DNA of 64,000 nucleotides from Bacteroidales bacterium (GCA_012839605.1 DUNA01000031.1:1-64000); one strand, 5' to 3'; shown: positions 8,058 to 17,017, counted from the first letter of the stretch. Numbers and translations: made by a program. Notes: generated by a model from the letters alone, not told the origin.

Positions 8058-9913
8058 CTCTTCTTTTTCATCTGTTGCTGCTGTTGTCGCTGCATCTCTT
8101 CCAAACGTTGTTGGAACTTTGATTTTTTGGGTGCCGTGGTGGAGGCTTTGGCTGCTTTTTCTTTCAATTGTTTATACAACTCTTCTTCGTTCACGAAAAA
8201 CCTTTGAATAATCCACGTTTGCAGCATGGTGGTCAAGTTGGACAACAAGTAGTAATAACTAAGAGCTGCCGACAAGTTGTTGGCCACGGTAAGCATCATC
8301 AAAGGCATGAAATAGAGCATCATCCCTTGCATGCCGGGCATTTGCTGGTTGCTTGACTGCTGTTTCATGTTCATTCTGGAATACAGGAACATGGAAATGG
8401 CCATGAGCAAAGCAAACAAGCTGATGTGGTCTCCGTACAAAGGAATTTTGAATGGCAATTCCAAAATGGAGTCGTATCCGCTTAAGTCATCTGCCCACAA
8501 AAAGCTTTGTTGCCTAAGTTCTATAGACCCCGGGAAGAAACGGAACATGGCAAACAAGATGGGCATCTGGAAAAACATGGGCCAACACCCTCCCATCATC
8601 TTTACCCCCGTTTTTTTGTACAAATCCATGGTCTCTTGCTGCTTCTTAAGCTGGTCTTCTTTTTTGGGGTATTTTTCGTTGATTTTGTCTATTTCCGGTT
8701 TGAGCACACGCATCTTCGCGGAAGACATATAAGATTTAAACGTAAACGGAAAGATGAGGAGCTTGATGAAAATAGTCATCAATAAAATGATCAAACCAAA
8801 GTTTGCTATATACTTGTTTAGGAAGTTAAACGTAGGAATAATCAAGTAGCGGTTGATCCAGTTGATCAGCATACCGCCCAAGGGAATGATTTGTTCAAAG
8901 GAACGTCCGTATTCCTTCAGCGAATAGTATCCGTTGGGACCAAAGTAAAATTGAAGTTCGACTGTTTGCTCCTTGTCCGATTGGTAGGGAACCTGCATAA
9001 ACGCATGGCATTCCATCAAAAGCGTATCGGCGTTGTTGGGCTCATAAAAACGGAAAGACAAATCTCCGCTATTGAACGATTCTTCCGCTATCAAAATGGC
9101 GGAAAAGAACTGCTGCTGAAAAGCCATCCACTCTACGCGCGTTTTGACAGACTGCGAAGCCTCGGCTTTCCTCATTCCCAATTTTTCCACATCGTCCGTA
9201 TTGGGGTATTTGTAGGCAACGGTAGAATAGTTCTTTTCGTTGTTAAATCCTTTCTCCAAATGGCGTATATTCACGTCCCAGTTCAAGTCCATTTGCGTTA
9301 CGTTCCTTGGAATGAATCGATCCATTCCAATCATGTTTATATGGAAGTTGAGCAAATAAGACTCTTCTTCCAGCAAATAGACATATTCTATATAGGCGTT
9401 GTCATCAAAATGCAAGGTAAAGGACAAGGTGTTTTCTTCCCCTGTTGCTTGAGTATCAAAGTAAAAGTGTCCCGTATTGATTTGCTCTCCTACAAACAAA
9501 TCCAATCCCAATTTGTTGGAAGCTCCGTCAAACAGCAGCAAGCTATCTCCTGAGTACGTCTTGAAGTTCTTTATTTGTACGCTGTACGGTCTGCCTCCCA
9601 AGTTGGAAAAGACGATTTTCAATTTGTCGTTTTCCAGTATGTGAAAAGATTCCTCTCCTTCGTATGCGCGGTTCAAGAGAGCATTCGTAAAAGTGCTTGT
9701 AGGCGTGGTGCTAACGCGTTCGACGGGTTTTTCCTCAACCGATTCTACACCTGCATCCGGCAGTTGTATAGCCTTCAAGGCTTGTTCGCGTGCAATGGAA
9801 TCGCTTACAAATTGTGCTCTTTGCTGCTCCTTGGCCGCTTTAGAATTGTACAGGCTGAATCCCACTAAAATGGCACCGATTAGCAAAATGGCCCAAACTG
9901 TATTCTTATTCAT
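8054..9913 (-). CDS. yidC: Membrane protein insertase YidC
   Basis: A 619-residue Oxa1-superfamily insertase that places membrane proteins into the inner membrane alone or with SecYEG. It has an N-terminal transmembrane segment (VWAILLIGAILVGFSLY), a large periplasmic domain and a C-terminal five-helix core that includes GGCWPMFFQMPILFAMFRFF and an MMLYFMPLMML segment. A glutamine/lysine-rich tail (RQQQQQMKKKR) fits ribosome contact. Length is typical for Bacteroidetes. It overlaps the DUF349 gene by 8 nt upstream and yggS by 4 nt downstream. The signal-recognition GTPase ffh is about 3.4 kb away in another operon. Confidence 0.96.
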   Translation of the reverse strand: MNKNTVWAILLIGAILVGFSLYNSKAAKEQQRAQFVSDSIAREQALKAIQLPDAGVESVEEKPVERVSTTPTSTFTNALLNRAYEGEESFHILENDKLKIVFSNLGGRPYSVQIKNFKTYSGDSLLLFDGASNKLGLDLFVGEQINTGHFYFDTQATGEENTLSFTLHFDDNAYIEYVYLLEEESYLLNFHINMIGMDRFIPRNVTQMDLNWDVNIRHLEKGFNNEKNYSTVAYKYPNTDDVEKLGMRKAEASQSVKTRVEWMAFQQQFFSAILIAEESFNSGDLSFRFYEPNNADTLLMECHAFMQVPYQSDKEQTVELQFYFGPNGYYSLKEYGRSFEQIIPLGGMLINWINRYLIIPTFNFLNKYIANFGLIILLMTIFIKLLIFPFTFKSYMSSAKMRVLKPEIDKINEKYPKKEDQLKKQQETMDLYKKTGVKMMGGCWPMFFQMPILFAMFRFFPGSIELRQQSFLWADDLSGYDSILELPFKIPLYGDHISLFALLMAISMFLYSRMNMKQQSSNQQMPGMQGMMLYFMPLMMLTVANNLSAALSYYYLLSNLTTMLQTWIIQRFFVNEEELYKQLKEKAAKASTTAPKKSKFQQRLEEMQRQQQQQMKKKR

Positions 9914-11681
9914 TACTGTCTATTTGTTTGATCTTTTCTTCCAACTCGGCCAGTTCCAATCTGGCTTCTTCTATTTTCTTACGTGTATCTGCAAGGATTT
10001 TGTCTGCGTTTTTAGATTTGGCAAAAAATCCCATGTTGTTTTCCCATACGGCAATTTCAGATTCCAATTGACGGAACCGTTGGATGTGTTTGTCACGTCC
10101 GCTACGCGCCTCGTCGTAGTGCCCTCTGCTCCTGCGGTAAGAACCTCTTTTTTCTGCAGAAAACGGATCCAAATGTCCAAAGTGCTTAGTTATTAGTTCC
10201 TTATATTTGTTTTGGACGGTGTCTTTTTGTTTTATGGGCACAAAGCCTATGGCGTTCCATCTGCTTTGAAACGTCCTTAATTGGCTTGCGTGTTGGCTCT
10301 CATTACCGGGCACAAAGCTTTCCAGTTCCTTAAGGATGGCTTCTTTGGCTTTTAAGTTTGCTTCATAAGAAGCGTCTTGTTTTGAGAAATGGTCTGCTTT
10401 GCGCGTAAAAAACACATCGCAAGCAGAACGAAAACGTTTCCAGATAATGTCTGCTTGTTTTCTTGGTACAGGCCCTATTTCTTTCCATTGTTTTTGCAAA
10501 TGGATCAGCTGGTCCGTTGTTCTACGCCAATCGTCGCTCATGTTCAAGGCCTCTGCCTGCTCACACAAAGCCGTTTTGCGCTCCAAGTTGTCCTGCATCT
10601 CTTTTTTGAAGTCTGCATAAAACTCTCGTTTTTCTCCGTAGAACGTATCGCAAGCCGCGCGAAACCTATCGTATACCCTTTGGTTCTCTTTCTTAGTGGC
10701 AAACCCTATGGATCTCCATTCCTTTTGGAGGGCCTCCAATTCTTTTGCTTTTTTGTTCCAGTTGACCCCTTCTTGGTCTATAAGAGCCACTATGGCCTCG
10801 GCTTTTTCACAGAGACTCAACTTCTGCTCTAAATTTTGCCGTTGTTCTTTCTTTTGTTCTTCAAAATGTTTTTGATGCCTGATATTGATGGCCGTTGTAC
10901 TGGTTTTAAAACGTTCCCACATGGGTTCCCTCAAGTTGCGTGCGATAGGACCCGTTTCTCTCCATTCCTCATGCAGTTTCTGCAATTTGTGGAAAGCAGA
11001 CACAATGTTGGGTTCGTCTACCAGCTCTTCCGCCCTTTCACACAACTTTTCTTTGATCTCCAGATTGCGTTTGAAATCCAGATCTCTAAGCTCGTTGTTG
11101 ATTTTTACGTAGTCGTAAAATTTTTCAACGTAATGTTGGTACGTTTCCCAAACTTCTTTTGTCCTGGACAAAGGTACGGGACCGACTTCTTTCCAATGAA
11201 GCTGGAGCGCTCTGAATTCCGGGAAGGTATGGTTGATATCTTCTTGCTTCTCCAACAGCGCTTTTATGCCTTCAATGATGGACAGTTTTTCTTCCAGATT
11301 CCTTTCTTTTTGGAGCTCGATATTTCTAAGCAAGTCTGCTCTAAGTACTTTGTAGCGTGCATAGAGTTTCTTAAAAGCTTCCTCCTGCGCGTCTGCCGGG
11401 GTTTCCTCAGGTGTTTTTGCCGAGGCTTCTGCCGGTGCTTCTACCGAGGTTTTTGCCGAGGCTTCTGCCGGTGCTTCTGCCGAAGCTTCTGCCGAAGCTT
11501 CTTCCGGTGTTTCTTTTTCTTTTTTTAACAATTTGTAAAAATGAGACTTGATTGTTTCTGCATGTTTGTGCATCTCAGTCTTGTCTTCGGCTTCAATGAG
11601 CTGTTCAAAAACAGATAGAAGTCCGGAAATATCCAGATTTGAAAAATCTGTACTATCAGAGTACTTAATATCAGGATCCAT
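9906..11681 (-). CDS. DUF349-repeat protein with Ala/Glu-rich tandem linker
   Basis: 591 residues from the ATG at MDPDIKYSDSTD. The longer ORF-track start adds 51 codons that include the promoter, so it was rejected. The body consists of several DUF349 helical repeats with the recurring pattern LQKEWRSIG/LHEEWRETG/WKEIGPVPRK, ending in a coiled-coil-like tail (ARLELAELEEKIKQI). Between about residues 55 and 95 there is a low-complexity EAPAEASAK-type linker. DUF349 proteins are cytoplasmic with no established reaction. It leads the DUF349-yidC-yggS operon. Confidence 0.85.
   Translation of the reverse strand: MDPDIKYSDSTDFSNLDISGLLSVFEQLIEAEDKTEMHKHAETIKSHFYKLLKKEKETPEEASAEASAEAPAEASAKTSVEAPAEASAKTPEETPADAQEEAFKKLYARYKVLRADLLRNIELQKERNLEEKLSIIEGIKALLEKQEDINHTFPEFRALQLHWKEVGPVPLSRTKEVWETYQHYVEKFYDYVKINNELRDLDFKRNLEIKEKLCERAEELVDEPNIVSAFHKLQKLHEEWRETGPIARNLREPMWERFKTSTTAINIRHQKHFEEQKKEQRQNLEQKLSLCEKAEAIVALIDQEGVNWNKKAKELEALQKEWRSIGFATKKENQRVYDRFRAACDTFYGEKREFYADFKKEMQDNLERKTALCEQAEALNMSDDWRRTTDQLIHLQKQWKEIGPVPRKQADIIWKRFRSACDVFFTRKADHFSKQDASYEANLKAKEAILKELESFVPGNESQHASQLRTFQSRWNAIGFVPIKQKDTVQNKYKELITKHFGHLDPFSAEKRGSYRRSRGHYDEARSGRDKHIQRFRQLESEIAVWENNMGFFAKSKNADKILADTRKKIEEARLELAELEEKIKQIDSNE
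11394..11512 (-). repeat. Tandem Ala/Glu/Pro repeat within the DUF349 gene
   Basis: Degenerate 12-nt-based repeats encode EAxAEASAK units. One near-exact 36-nt unit (12 codons, APAEASAKTSVE then APAEASAKTPEE) occurs twice in tandem. The repeat is in frame and could vary in copy number between strains. Confidence 0.8.
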
Positions 11682-11714
11682 TTTAATTAGAAAGGATTTA
11701 GTATTTATAGCTTG

Positions 11715-11722
11715 CAAATGTA
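11715..11722 (-). promoter_or_regulatory. Predicted -7 element TACATTTG for the DUF349-yidC-yggS operon
   Basis: Exact TAnnTTTG match on the minus strand, 33 nt upstream of the chosen DUF349 start. It lies inside the longer ORF-track call, which supports the shorter start. Confidence 0.6.
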
Positions 11723-11752
11723 ATGAAAAACTACCATATATTGAATAATGAT

Positions 11753-11760
11753 TACTTTTG
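11753..11760 (+). promoter_or_regulatory. Predicted -7 element TACTTTTG for trmD, possibly leaderless
   Basis: Exact TAnnTTTG match ending only 6 nt before the trmD ATG. Transcription from it would begin at or next to the start codon. Confidence 0.55.
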
Positions 11761-11766
11761 TAGCGT

Positions 11767-12453
11767 ATGAGAATTGATATTATAACGGTTCTTCCGGCTT
11801 TATTGGAAAGTCCTCTTTCGCATTCCATTGTCAAAAGGGCGCGGGAACGTTCCCTGGTAGATATCGTAGTTCACGACCTCAGGCCGTATGGAAAGGGAAC
11901 GTACAAGCATACGGACGACTATCCCTTTGGAGGCGGTGCGGGTATGGTGCTGATGATTGAACCCGTATACCGGCTGATTGAAGATTTGAAAAAGGAGCGT
12001 ACGTACGATGAAATCATCTACACGTCTCCGGACGGACTGGCTTTTACGCAAAAAGAAGCCAACCGCATCTCTTGCCTAAAAAACATTATACTCTTGTGCG
12101 GCCATTACAAAGGCATTGACCAAAGAATACGAGACCATTTGATTACTCTTGAATTGTCTATTGGTGACTATGTCTTGACAGGCGGAGAATTGGCCGCTGC
12201 CGTCATCACAGATGCCGTCGTCAGGTTGTTGCCGGGTGCCCTATCAGATGGAGAATCTGCCCTTACAGATACATTTCAAGACAACTTGCTGGCACCCCCT
12301 ATTTACACGCGTCCGGCTTCTTTTCATGGCTGGGAAGTACCCCAAGTGCTGTTGAGCGGAGATCCTGTTAAAATTCAGCAATGGCAAGAAAAAGAAAGCC
12401 TGAGCCGTACAGAACGACTCAGGCCCGATTTACTAACCGATCTTTCAGAATAA
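11767..12453 (+). CDS. trmD: tRNA (guanine-N1)-methyltransferase
   Basis: A 228-residue SPOUT-class enzyme that methylates G37 of tRNAs with S-adenosylmethionine and prevents +1 frameshifting. The trefoil-knot cofactor site is seen in [13 protein letters not shown] and [16 protein letters not shown]. Length is normal. It is divergent from the DUF349 operon and convergent with folD (9-nt 3' overlap). The promoter element is so close to the ATG that the message may be leaderless. It is not in the rpsP-rimM-rplS operon typical of other phyla. Confidence 0.95.
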   Translation: MRIDIITVLPALLESPLSHSIVKRARERSLVDIVVHDLRPYGKGTYKHTDDYPFGGGAGMVLMIEPVYRLIEDLKKERTYDEIIYTSPDGLAFTQKEANRISCLKNIILLCGHYKGIDQRIRDHLITLELSIGDYVLTGGELAAAVITDAVVRLLPGALSDGESALTDTFQDNLLAPPIYTRPASFHGWEVPQVLLSGDPVKIQQWQEKESLSRTERLRPDLLTDLSE

Positions 12454-13332
12454 AGGCATATCTCTTAGCTTGGCAGCCTGCATGGTGTTTTTCAACAAAG
12501 ATACACGCGTCATGGGACCTACACCTCCGGGAACGGGTGTGATGTAACTGCAACGCGGAGCCACTTCGTCAAAATCAACGTCTCCTACCAATTTATAACC
12601 TGTTTTTGTTCTGTTGTCTTCTACTCGGTTTATACCTACGTCAACGACAACGGCTCCTTCTTTTACCCAATCTGCTTTTATCAAAAGAGGCTGCCCTATG
12701 GCAGCTATCAGGATGTCCGCTCTGCGCGTAACTTCCGGTAAATCAACCGTTCTTGAGTGGCAAAGCGTTACGGTACAGTCTCCTCTGTATCCTTTCCTGG
12801 AGAGGAGGTTGGCCAACGGCTTGCCTACAATGTTGCTTCTGCCTATAATCACGCACTCCTTGCCTTGAAGAGGGATGTGGTAATAATCCAACAAATCTAC
12901 AATACCGGCCGGAGTAGCCGCCACAAACGACGGAAGCCCAATCATCATACGTCCCATGTTGATGGGATGAAAACCATCTACGTCTTTGTTGGGGTCAATG
13001 GCTTCAATGACTTCTTGTTCATTCAAATGCTCAGGTAAAGGCAGCTGTACAATCAAGCCGTCCACTCCCGCGTCTTCGTTTATAGATTTTACGCACTCAA
13101 TGAGCCCTTCCTGGCTAATGGTAGAAGACAGTTTGTACAGTATGGATTCCATACCTACTTGCCTGCAATCTTTTTCTTTACTTTTAACGTACGAGTGGCT
13201 GGCCGGGTCGTCTCCTACGACGATAGCGGCCATACGTGGTTTTCTTCCAAATTCTCTACTCCAACGATCCACATCACGTACAATATCTTTTTTTAGGGCT
13301 TCAGCCACCCATGTTCCATCCAAAATTTTCAT
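12445..13332 (-). CDS. folD: Bifunctional methylenetetrahydrofolate dehydrogenase/cyclohydrolase
   Basis: A 295-residue cytosolic enzyme that interconverts 5,10-methylene-THF, 5,10-methenyl-THF and 10-formyl-THF using NADP+. Conserved segments include the [14 protein letters not shown] motif with the catalytic lysine, [11 protein letters not shown], the nucleotide-binding [14 protein letters not shown] and the C-terminal [12 protein letters not shown]. Length is normal. It is the last gene of the lysA-TsaC/YciO-ffh-folD run and starts 18 nt after ffh. Confidence 0.96.
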   Translation of the reverse strand: MKILDGTWVAEALKKDIVRDVDRWSREFGRKPRMAAIVVGDDPASHSYVKSKEKDCRQVGMESILYKLSSTISQEGLIECVKSINEDAGVDGLIVQLPLPEHLNEQEVIEAIDPNKDVDGFHPINMGRMMIGLPSFVAATPAGIVDLLDYYHIPLQGKECVIIGRSNIVGKPLANLLSRKGYRGDCTVTLCHSRTVDLPEVTRRADILIAAIGQPLLIKADWVKEGAVVVDVGINRVEDNRTKTGYKLVGDVDFDEVAPRCSYITPVPGGVGPMTRVSLLKNTMQAAKLRDMPLF

Positions 13333-13350
13333 ACTTGTTCCTCCCTTAAT

Positions 13351-14688
13351 TTATATAGACATTCCGCCTCTTCTGAGCGACTGCATCATAGAGGCGCCGC
13401 CGCCCTTTCTCAGGTTTCTCATCATTTTTCTTGTTTCACTAAATTGTTTGATCAAACGATTGACCTCTGTCAAAGAAGTACCGCTGCCGTATGCTATTCT
13501 TTTGCGTCTGCTTCCGTTGAGTATGGAGGGGTTTTCCCTCTCTTGTGGAGTCATGGAACCAATGATGGCTTCTATTTCTTTGAACGCATCATCATCTATG
13601 TCCATATCTTTTACGGCTTTGGATGCTCCGGGAATCATGGCAGCCAAATCTTTGATGTTTCCCATCTTTTTCACTTGTGTGATTTGCTTTAAGAAGTCGT
13701 CAAAATTGAAGCTGTCCTGCGCCAATTTCTTCCTAAGCTTCTTGCTTTCCTCTTCATCAAACTGCTCTTGAGCTCTCTCCACAAGCGTGACGATGTCTCC
13801 CATGCCCAAGATACGGTCTGCAATACGTGTGGGATGAAAGACGTCCAATGCATCCATTTTTTCGCCGGTACCTACAAATTTTATAGGCTTATTGACTACG
13901 GCTCGTATAGATAAGGCTGCTCCTCCCCTTGTGTCGCCATCCAGTTTTGTAAGAACGACTCCGTCAAATTGCAACTGTTCATGAAAAACACGGGCCGTTT
14001 CCACAGCATCTTGACCGGTCATGGAGTCCACTACAAAGAGCGTTTCTGTAGGATTTACAGCTTTTTTTATGGCAGTGATTTCTGCCATCATTTTCTGGTC
14101 TACCGCCAAACGGCCGGCCGTATCCAAAAGGACTACGTTGTGTCCGTTCTGACGGGCATGTTTTATGGAATGTTCTGCAATCTGTACAGGATCCTTGTTT
14201 CCTTCCTCTGTATATACATCAACACCAATCTGTTGACCAAGCACTTTCAATTGTTCAATAGCTGCAGGCCTGTATACGTCTCCGGCAACCAACAGCGGTT
14301 TCATACCTCTTTTTTGCTTGAGCAGCAACGCCAGTTTGCCTGAAAACGTCGTTTTTCCCGACCCTTGCAAGCCGGCTACGAGTACGATGCCGGGACTCCC
14401 TTTGGTGTTTATACCTACTGCCTCTCCTCCCATCAATTCCACCAACTTGTCGTGCACAATCTTAGTCATCATTTGACCGGGACGTACAGACTTGAGAACT
14501 TGTTGACCTAAGGCTTCCTCTTTTACATTGTCACAAAAATCTTTGGCTACTCTATAGCTTACGTCGGCATCTAGCAGAGAACGACGTACTTCTTTTAATG
14601 TTTCTGCAACGTTTATTTCAGTAATTCTTCCTTCTCCCTTAAGCAAGGAAAAGGAACGCTCCAATCTTTCTGTAAGATTCTCAAACAT
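13351..14688 (-). CDS. ffh: Signal recognition particle GTPase Ffh
   Basis: A 445-residue SRP54 homologue that binds signal sequences on ribosomes with 4.5S RNA and docks with FtsY. The N domain is followed by the G domain with P-loop GLQGSGKTT, LLDTAGRL and TKLDGDTRGGAAL. The M domain is methionine-rich and ends MMRNLRKGGGASMMQSLRRGGMSI. It is 17 nt downstream of the TsaC/YciO gene in an apparent four-gene operon. No 4.5S RNA gene was recognised in the window. Confidence 0.97.
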   Translation of the reverse strand: MFENLTERLERSFSLLKGEGRITEINVAETLKEVRRSLLDADVSYRVAKDFCDNVKEEALGQQVLKSVRPGQMMTKIVHDKLVELMGGEAVGINTKGSPGIVLVAGLQGSGKTTFSGKLALLLKQKRGMKPLLVAGDVYRPAAIEQLKVLGQQIGVDVYTEEGNKDPVQIAEHSIKHARQNGHNVVLLDTAGRLAVDQKMMAEITAIKKAVNPTETLFVVDSMTGQDAVETARVFHEQLQFDGVVLTKLDGDTRGGAALSIRAVVNKPIKFVGTGEKMDALDVFHPTRIADRILGMGDIVTLVERAQEQFDEEESKKLRKKLAQDSFNFDDFLKQITQVKKMGNIKDLAAMIPGASKAVKDMDIDDDAFKEIEAIIGSMTPQERENPSILNGSRRKRIAYGSGTSLTEVNRLIKQFSETRKMMRNLRKGGGASMMQSLRRGGMSI

Positions 14689-14705
14689 AGGTTAATACAA
14701 ATTTA

Positions 14706-15320
14706 TTATGTCAATAACGGCTTAGGCCCTTCTCTCAAAATTTCCGGTTCAGTTCCCGTACAATCAATAATGGCAGAAGGATCCAATCCTCCGGGTCCTC
14801 CATCAATAACCAAGTCTACTTGCTGTCCAAAACGCTCGTATATAAGTCCTGGATCGAAAGAATAACCGGGTTCGTCTTCATCCCACGGCAAGGAAGTGGA
14901 AATAATGGGTACGCCCAATTCTTTGAGGATTACCTGCAAAATGGGATGATCGGGAACACGTATGCCCACGGTGCGTTTTTTTCCTTGAAACAGTTTGGGG
15001 ACCAAATTGTTTGCTTTGAGCAAAAAGGTAAACGGCCCCGGAAGGTTTTTTTTCATCATCCTAAAGACATTGTTATTCAACGGCCTGCAATAATTGGACA
15101 ATTGCGACAAATCATGGCACAAGAAAGAGAGCCTTGTAGAAGGCGTGTAATAGCCCTTGATTCTTTCCATGATGGGCACCGATGATAGAAATTCAATAGA
15201 ACACCCCATACCGTACACGCTATCTGTAGGGTATATAATTACACCACCCTTTTCCAGAGCCAATATGACTGTCTGTATCAATCGGTCCTGAGGGGTGTCG
15301 GGATGGATTTTAAGCAACAT
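14706..15320 (-). CDS. Threonylcarbamoyl-AMP synthase family protein (TsaC/YciO/Sua5)
   Basis: A 204-residue YrdC-domain protein. The family makes threonylcarbamoyl-AMP from threonine, bicarbonate and ATP for the t6A modification of ANN-decoding tRNAs. Visible motifs are GVIIYPTDSVYGMGC, KNLPGPFTFLL, VGIRVPDHPI and VDLVIDGG. The usual STSAN segment reads STSLPWDEDE, as in the YciO-like proteins of Bacteroides, so true TsaC activity is likely but not certain. It sits 6 nt after lysA. Confidence 0.85.
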   Translation of the reverse strand: MLLKIHPDTPQDRLIQTVILALEKGGVIIYPTDSVYGMGCSIEFLSSVPIMERIKGYYTPSTRLSFLCHDLSQLSNYCRPLNNNVFRMMKKNLPGPFTFLLKANNLVPKLFQGKKRTVGIRVPDHPILQVILKELGVPIISTSLPWDEDEPGYSFDPGLIYERFGQQVDLVIDGGPGGLDPSAIIDCTGTEPEILREGPKPLLT

Positions 15321-15326
15321 AGTCTA

Positions 15327-16484
15327 TCAAAGCTCAGGCGAATAATAAGCCTGTGCCAATTCTTTTTGGTTGTACCGCATGCTCATGACTTGCCCGTATG
15401 CCCCGGCAGAACAAATGGCCAAAAGGTCTCCGCGTTCCGTTATAGGCAGTTTGGCAAATTCGTCAAACCTGTCTGAAGATTCACATACAGGGCCTACCAC
15501 ATCGTATATTTTTTTCCGCTTTGCCTTAGATGTGATATTGTACATCACATGTTTGGCTTGATACAATGCCGGTCTTATAAGATCGTTCATACCGGCGTCT
15601 AAGATGACAAATTCTTTCCCTTGGCCTTTCTTAACATACAGAACACTGGAAATAAGAAAACCTGATTGAGCTACCAATGACCTTCCCGGTTCAAAATGTA
15701 CCTTTTGTCCTTTCCTTACTTCCAAATTGTTATGGATGGTCTCAAAATACGTTTCAAAAGGGCTGATGGGATTCCCAAGGGGGTTTTCATAGTCTATGGC
15801 CACTCCACCGCCCATATTGATATGTTCCAGGTTCACATTCCTTTGTTCAAACCATTTTTGAAACGTGTTCATTTTTTCACACAGTTTCACAAACACATCC
15901 ATATCTGTAATTTGTGAGCCAATATGTATGTGTATTCCCAACAGCTTTACATGTGGGCAATCGTTGACTACATTCAAGGCCTCTGTCAAGTCTTTCCCTG
16001 AAATACCAAATTTGTCTTTGGAACGACCTGTAGTTATTTGTTTGATGGTTTGTGCATCCAAATCGGGGTTGAGTCGTAACGAAATACCGGCCGTTTTACC
16101 CATTTGAGCAGCCAGGTCGTTGATGACTTGAATTTCCTGAACAGATTCACAGTTGAAAGAAAAGATGCCTCCTTGTAGGGACATTTTTATTTCTTTATCT
16201 GTTTTGCCTACTCCGGCAAAAACAATGGTGTCCGGGTCAAAGCCCAGGTCCAATGCCAATTGGACTTCGTTGCCGCTTACGCAATCGGCGCCCAATCCGG
16301 CCCTGTGAATAATTTCTAAGATTTGAGGGTTAGCATTGGCTTTCATAGCATAATGCGCATGGTAGCCGTATTTCCTGGTAATCTTTGTGTACAACCTGAG
16401 GGTTTGGTCCAGGATGTCTAAGTCGTAAAAATAAAAAGGCGTTTCCAGACGTTTAAACGCATTTACAAAACGTGTCAGTTGCAT
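15327..16484 (-). CDS. lysA: Diaminopimelate decarboxylase
   Basis: A 385-residue fold-type III PLP enzyme that decarboxylates meso-diaminopimelate to L-lysine. The PLP lysine lies in YHAHYAMKANANP. Other motifs are LGIHIHIGSQI, NMGGGVAIDY, EPGRSLVAQSG and the substrate-binding VCESSDRF. Length is slightly short but complete for the group. An exact TAATTTTG -7 element lies just upstream, right after the terminator of the neighbouring microprotein unit. It leads the operon with TsaC/YciO, ffh and folD. Confidence 0.95.
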   Translation of the reverse strand: MQLTRFVNAFKRLETPFYFYDLDILDQTLRLYTKITRKYGYHAHYAMKANANPQILEIIHRAGLGADCVSGNEVQLALDLGFDPDTIVFAGVGKTDKEIKMSLQGGIFSFNCESVQEIQVINDLAAQMGKTAGISLRLNPDLDAQTIKQITTGRSKDKFGISGKDLTEALNVVNDCPHVKLLGIHIHIGSQITDMDVFVKLCEKMNTFQKWFEQRNVNLEHINMGGGVAIDYENPLGNPISPFETYFETIHNNLEVRKGQKVHFEPGRSLVAQSGFLISSVLYVKKGQGKEFVILDAGMNDLIRPALYQAKHVMYNITSKAKRKKIYDVVGPVCESSDRFDEFAKLPITERGDLLAICSAGAYGQVMSMRYNQKELAQAYYSPEL

Positions 16485-16507
16485 ATTGATTTAAACAAAA
16501 TACCGGA

Positions 16508-16515
16508 CAAAATTA
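16508..16515 (-). promoter_or_regulatory. Predicted -7 element TAATTTTG for the lysA operon
   Basis: Exact TAnnTTTG match on the minus strand, 23 nt before the lysA start and immediately after the upstream terminator's T-tract. Confidence 0.6.
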
Positions 16516-16517
16516 GC

Positions 16518-16550
16518 AAAAAAAAACCGGAGGCGCTGCAGCACTTCCGG
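16518..16550 (-). terminator. Intrinsic terminator of the two-microprotein unit
   Basis: The minus strand reads CCGGAAGTGCTGCAGCGCCTCCGG, a stem of seven pairs (one G-U) plus inner pairs, followed by nine T residues. It ends the transcript of the 51-residue ORF and isolates it from lysA. Confidence 0.85.
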
Positions 16551-16572
16551 CTTTTCTTAAAGGTCCTGGTTG

Positions 16573-16728
16573 TTAAGCATCTCCCTCTGGTGTGAGAAAA
16601 GCAACAATACCGGCAATGATAGCTGCTAACAAGGCTCCTAATCCCATAAAAGTGAAAACATAGTCCATTCCACTCATATTTTTAAAGCCTGCAACAATGC
16701 TATTCCAGATAACTGTAAAGACGTCCAT
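16573..16728 (-). CDS. Putative 51-residue single-span membrane microprotein
   Basis: Too short for the ORF track. It reads MDVFTVIWNSIVAGFKNMSG, then a hydrophobic stretch (YVFTFMGLGALLAAIIAGIVAFL) and a short acidic end (TPEGDA). It is the second of two tiny genes between a well-formed promoter and a strong terminator, which is the main argument that it is expressed. I do not recognise the family. A small accessory subunit or regulator of a membrane complex are possibilities, but nothing in the sequence decides. Confidence 0.6.
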   Translation of the reverse strand: MDVFTVIWNSIVAGFKNMSGMDYVFTFMGLGALLAAIIAGIVAFLTPEGDA

Positions 16729-16784
16729 ATTTAATTCGAATTAATTGTTAATATTTAAACCTATTTTGCCTATAAGGCTGGTAA

Positions 16785-16931
16785 TTAGCTCACAGTAGGC
16801 TTCTTAAACAGTTGGTCTGAAAAGAAAAACATACCTACACCAAATAGAGCAACAAGAAGAGCCACCCACCAATTTTCTTGCAAATCTTTGATGAGAGCTA
16901 GAATTTGATCAATAAGCGTTTGTAATACCAT
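16785..16931 (-). CDS. Putative 48-residue single-span membrane microprotein
   Basis: Too short for the ORF track. It has an amphipathic N-terminal part (MVLQTLIDQILALIKDLQEN), one hydrophobic helix (WWVALLVALFGVGMFFF) and a basic end (SDQLFKKPTVS). It is the first gene after a promoter that has both a -33 TTTG and a -7 TAACTTTG at ideal spacing. The 51-residue ORF follows 56 nt downstream. No family recognised. The positive C-terminus predicts N-out/C-in insertion, which is inference. Confidence 0.6.
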   Translation of the reverse strand: MVLQTLIDQILALIKDLQENWWVALLVALFGVGMFFFSDQLFKKPTVS

Positions 16932-16976
16932 GGTTTTATTTTAATGTTAAATGGTTAAAATTTCAATCAACAAGGG

Positions 16977-17007
16977 CAAAGTTAAAAATCTTTTTTTAAC
17001 TACCAAA
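16977..17007 (-). promoter_or_regulatory. Strong Bacteroidetes promoter (-33 TTTG, -7 TAACTTTG) for the microprotein unit
   Basis: On the minus strand TTTG, a 19-nt spacer and TAACTTTG match the full Bacteroidetes consensus. It lies 45 nt upstream of the 48-residue ORF, just beyond the DUF4301 stop. It is the best complete promoter in the window. Confidence 0.75.
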
Positions 17008-17017
17008 CACTGTCTGT

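Noticed and set aside
8891-9553. Plus-strand ORF of 220 codons opposite yidC
   Set aside because: Antisense shadow within the well-supported YidC periplasmic domain; no promoter or start signal.
10836-11528. Plus-strand Cys/Phe/Arg-rich ORF with FCRGFCRCFYRGFCRG repeats
   Set aside because: It looks like a cysteine-rich repeat protein but is simply the antisense reading of the EASAK repeat in the DUF349 gene.
11682-11834. 51-codon N-terminal extension of the DUF349 protein in the ORF track
   Set aside because: It includes the predicted -7 element and the intergenic spacer with trmD, and the sequence shows no protein-like pattern.
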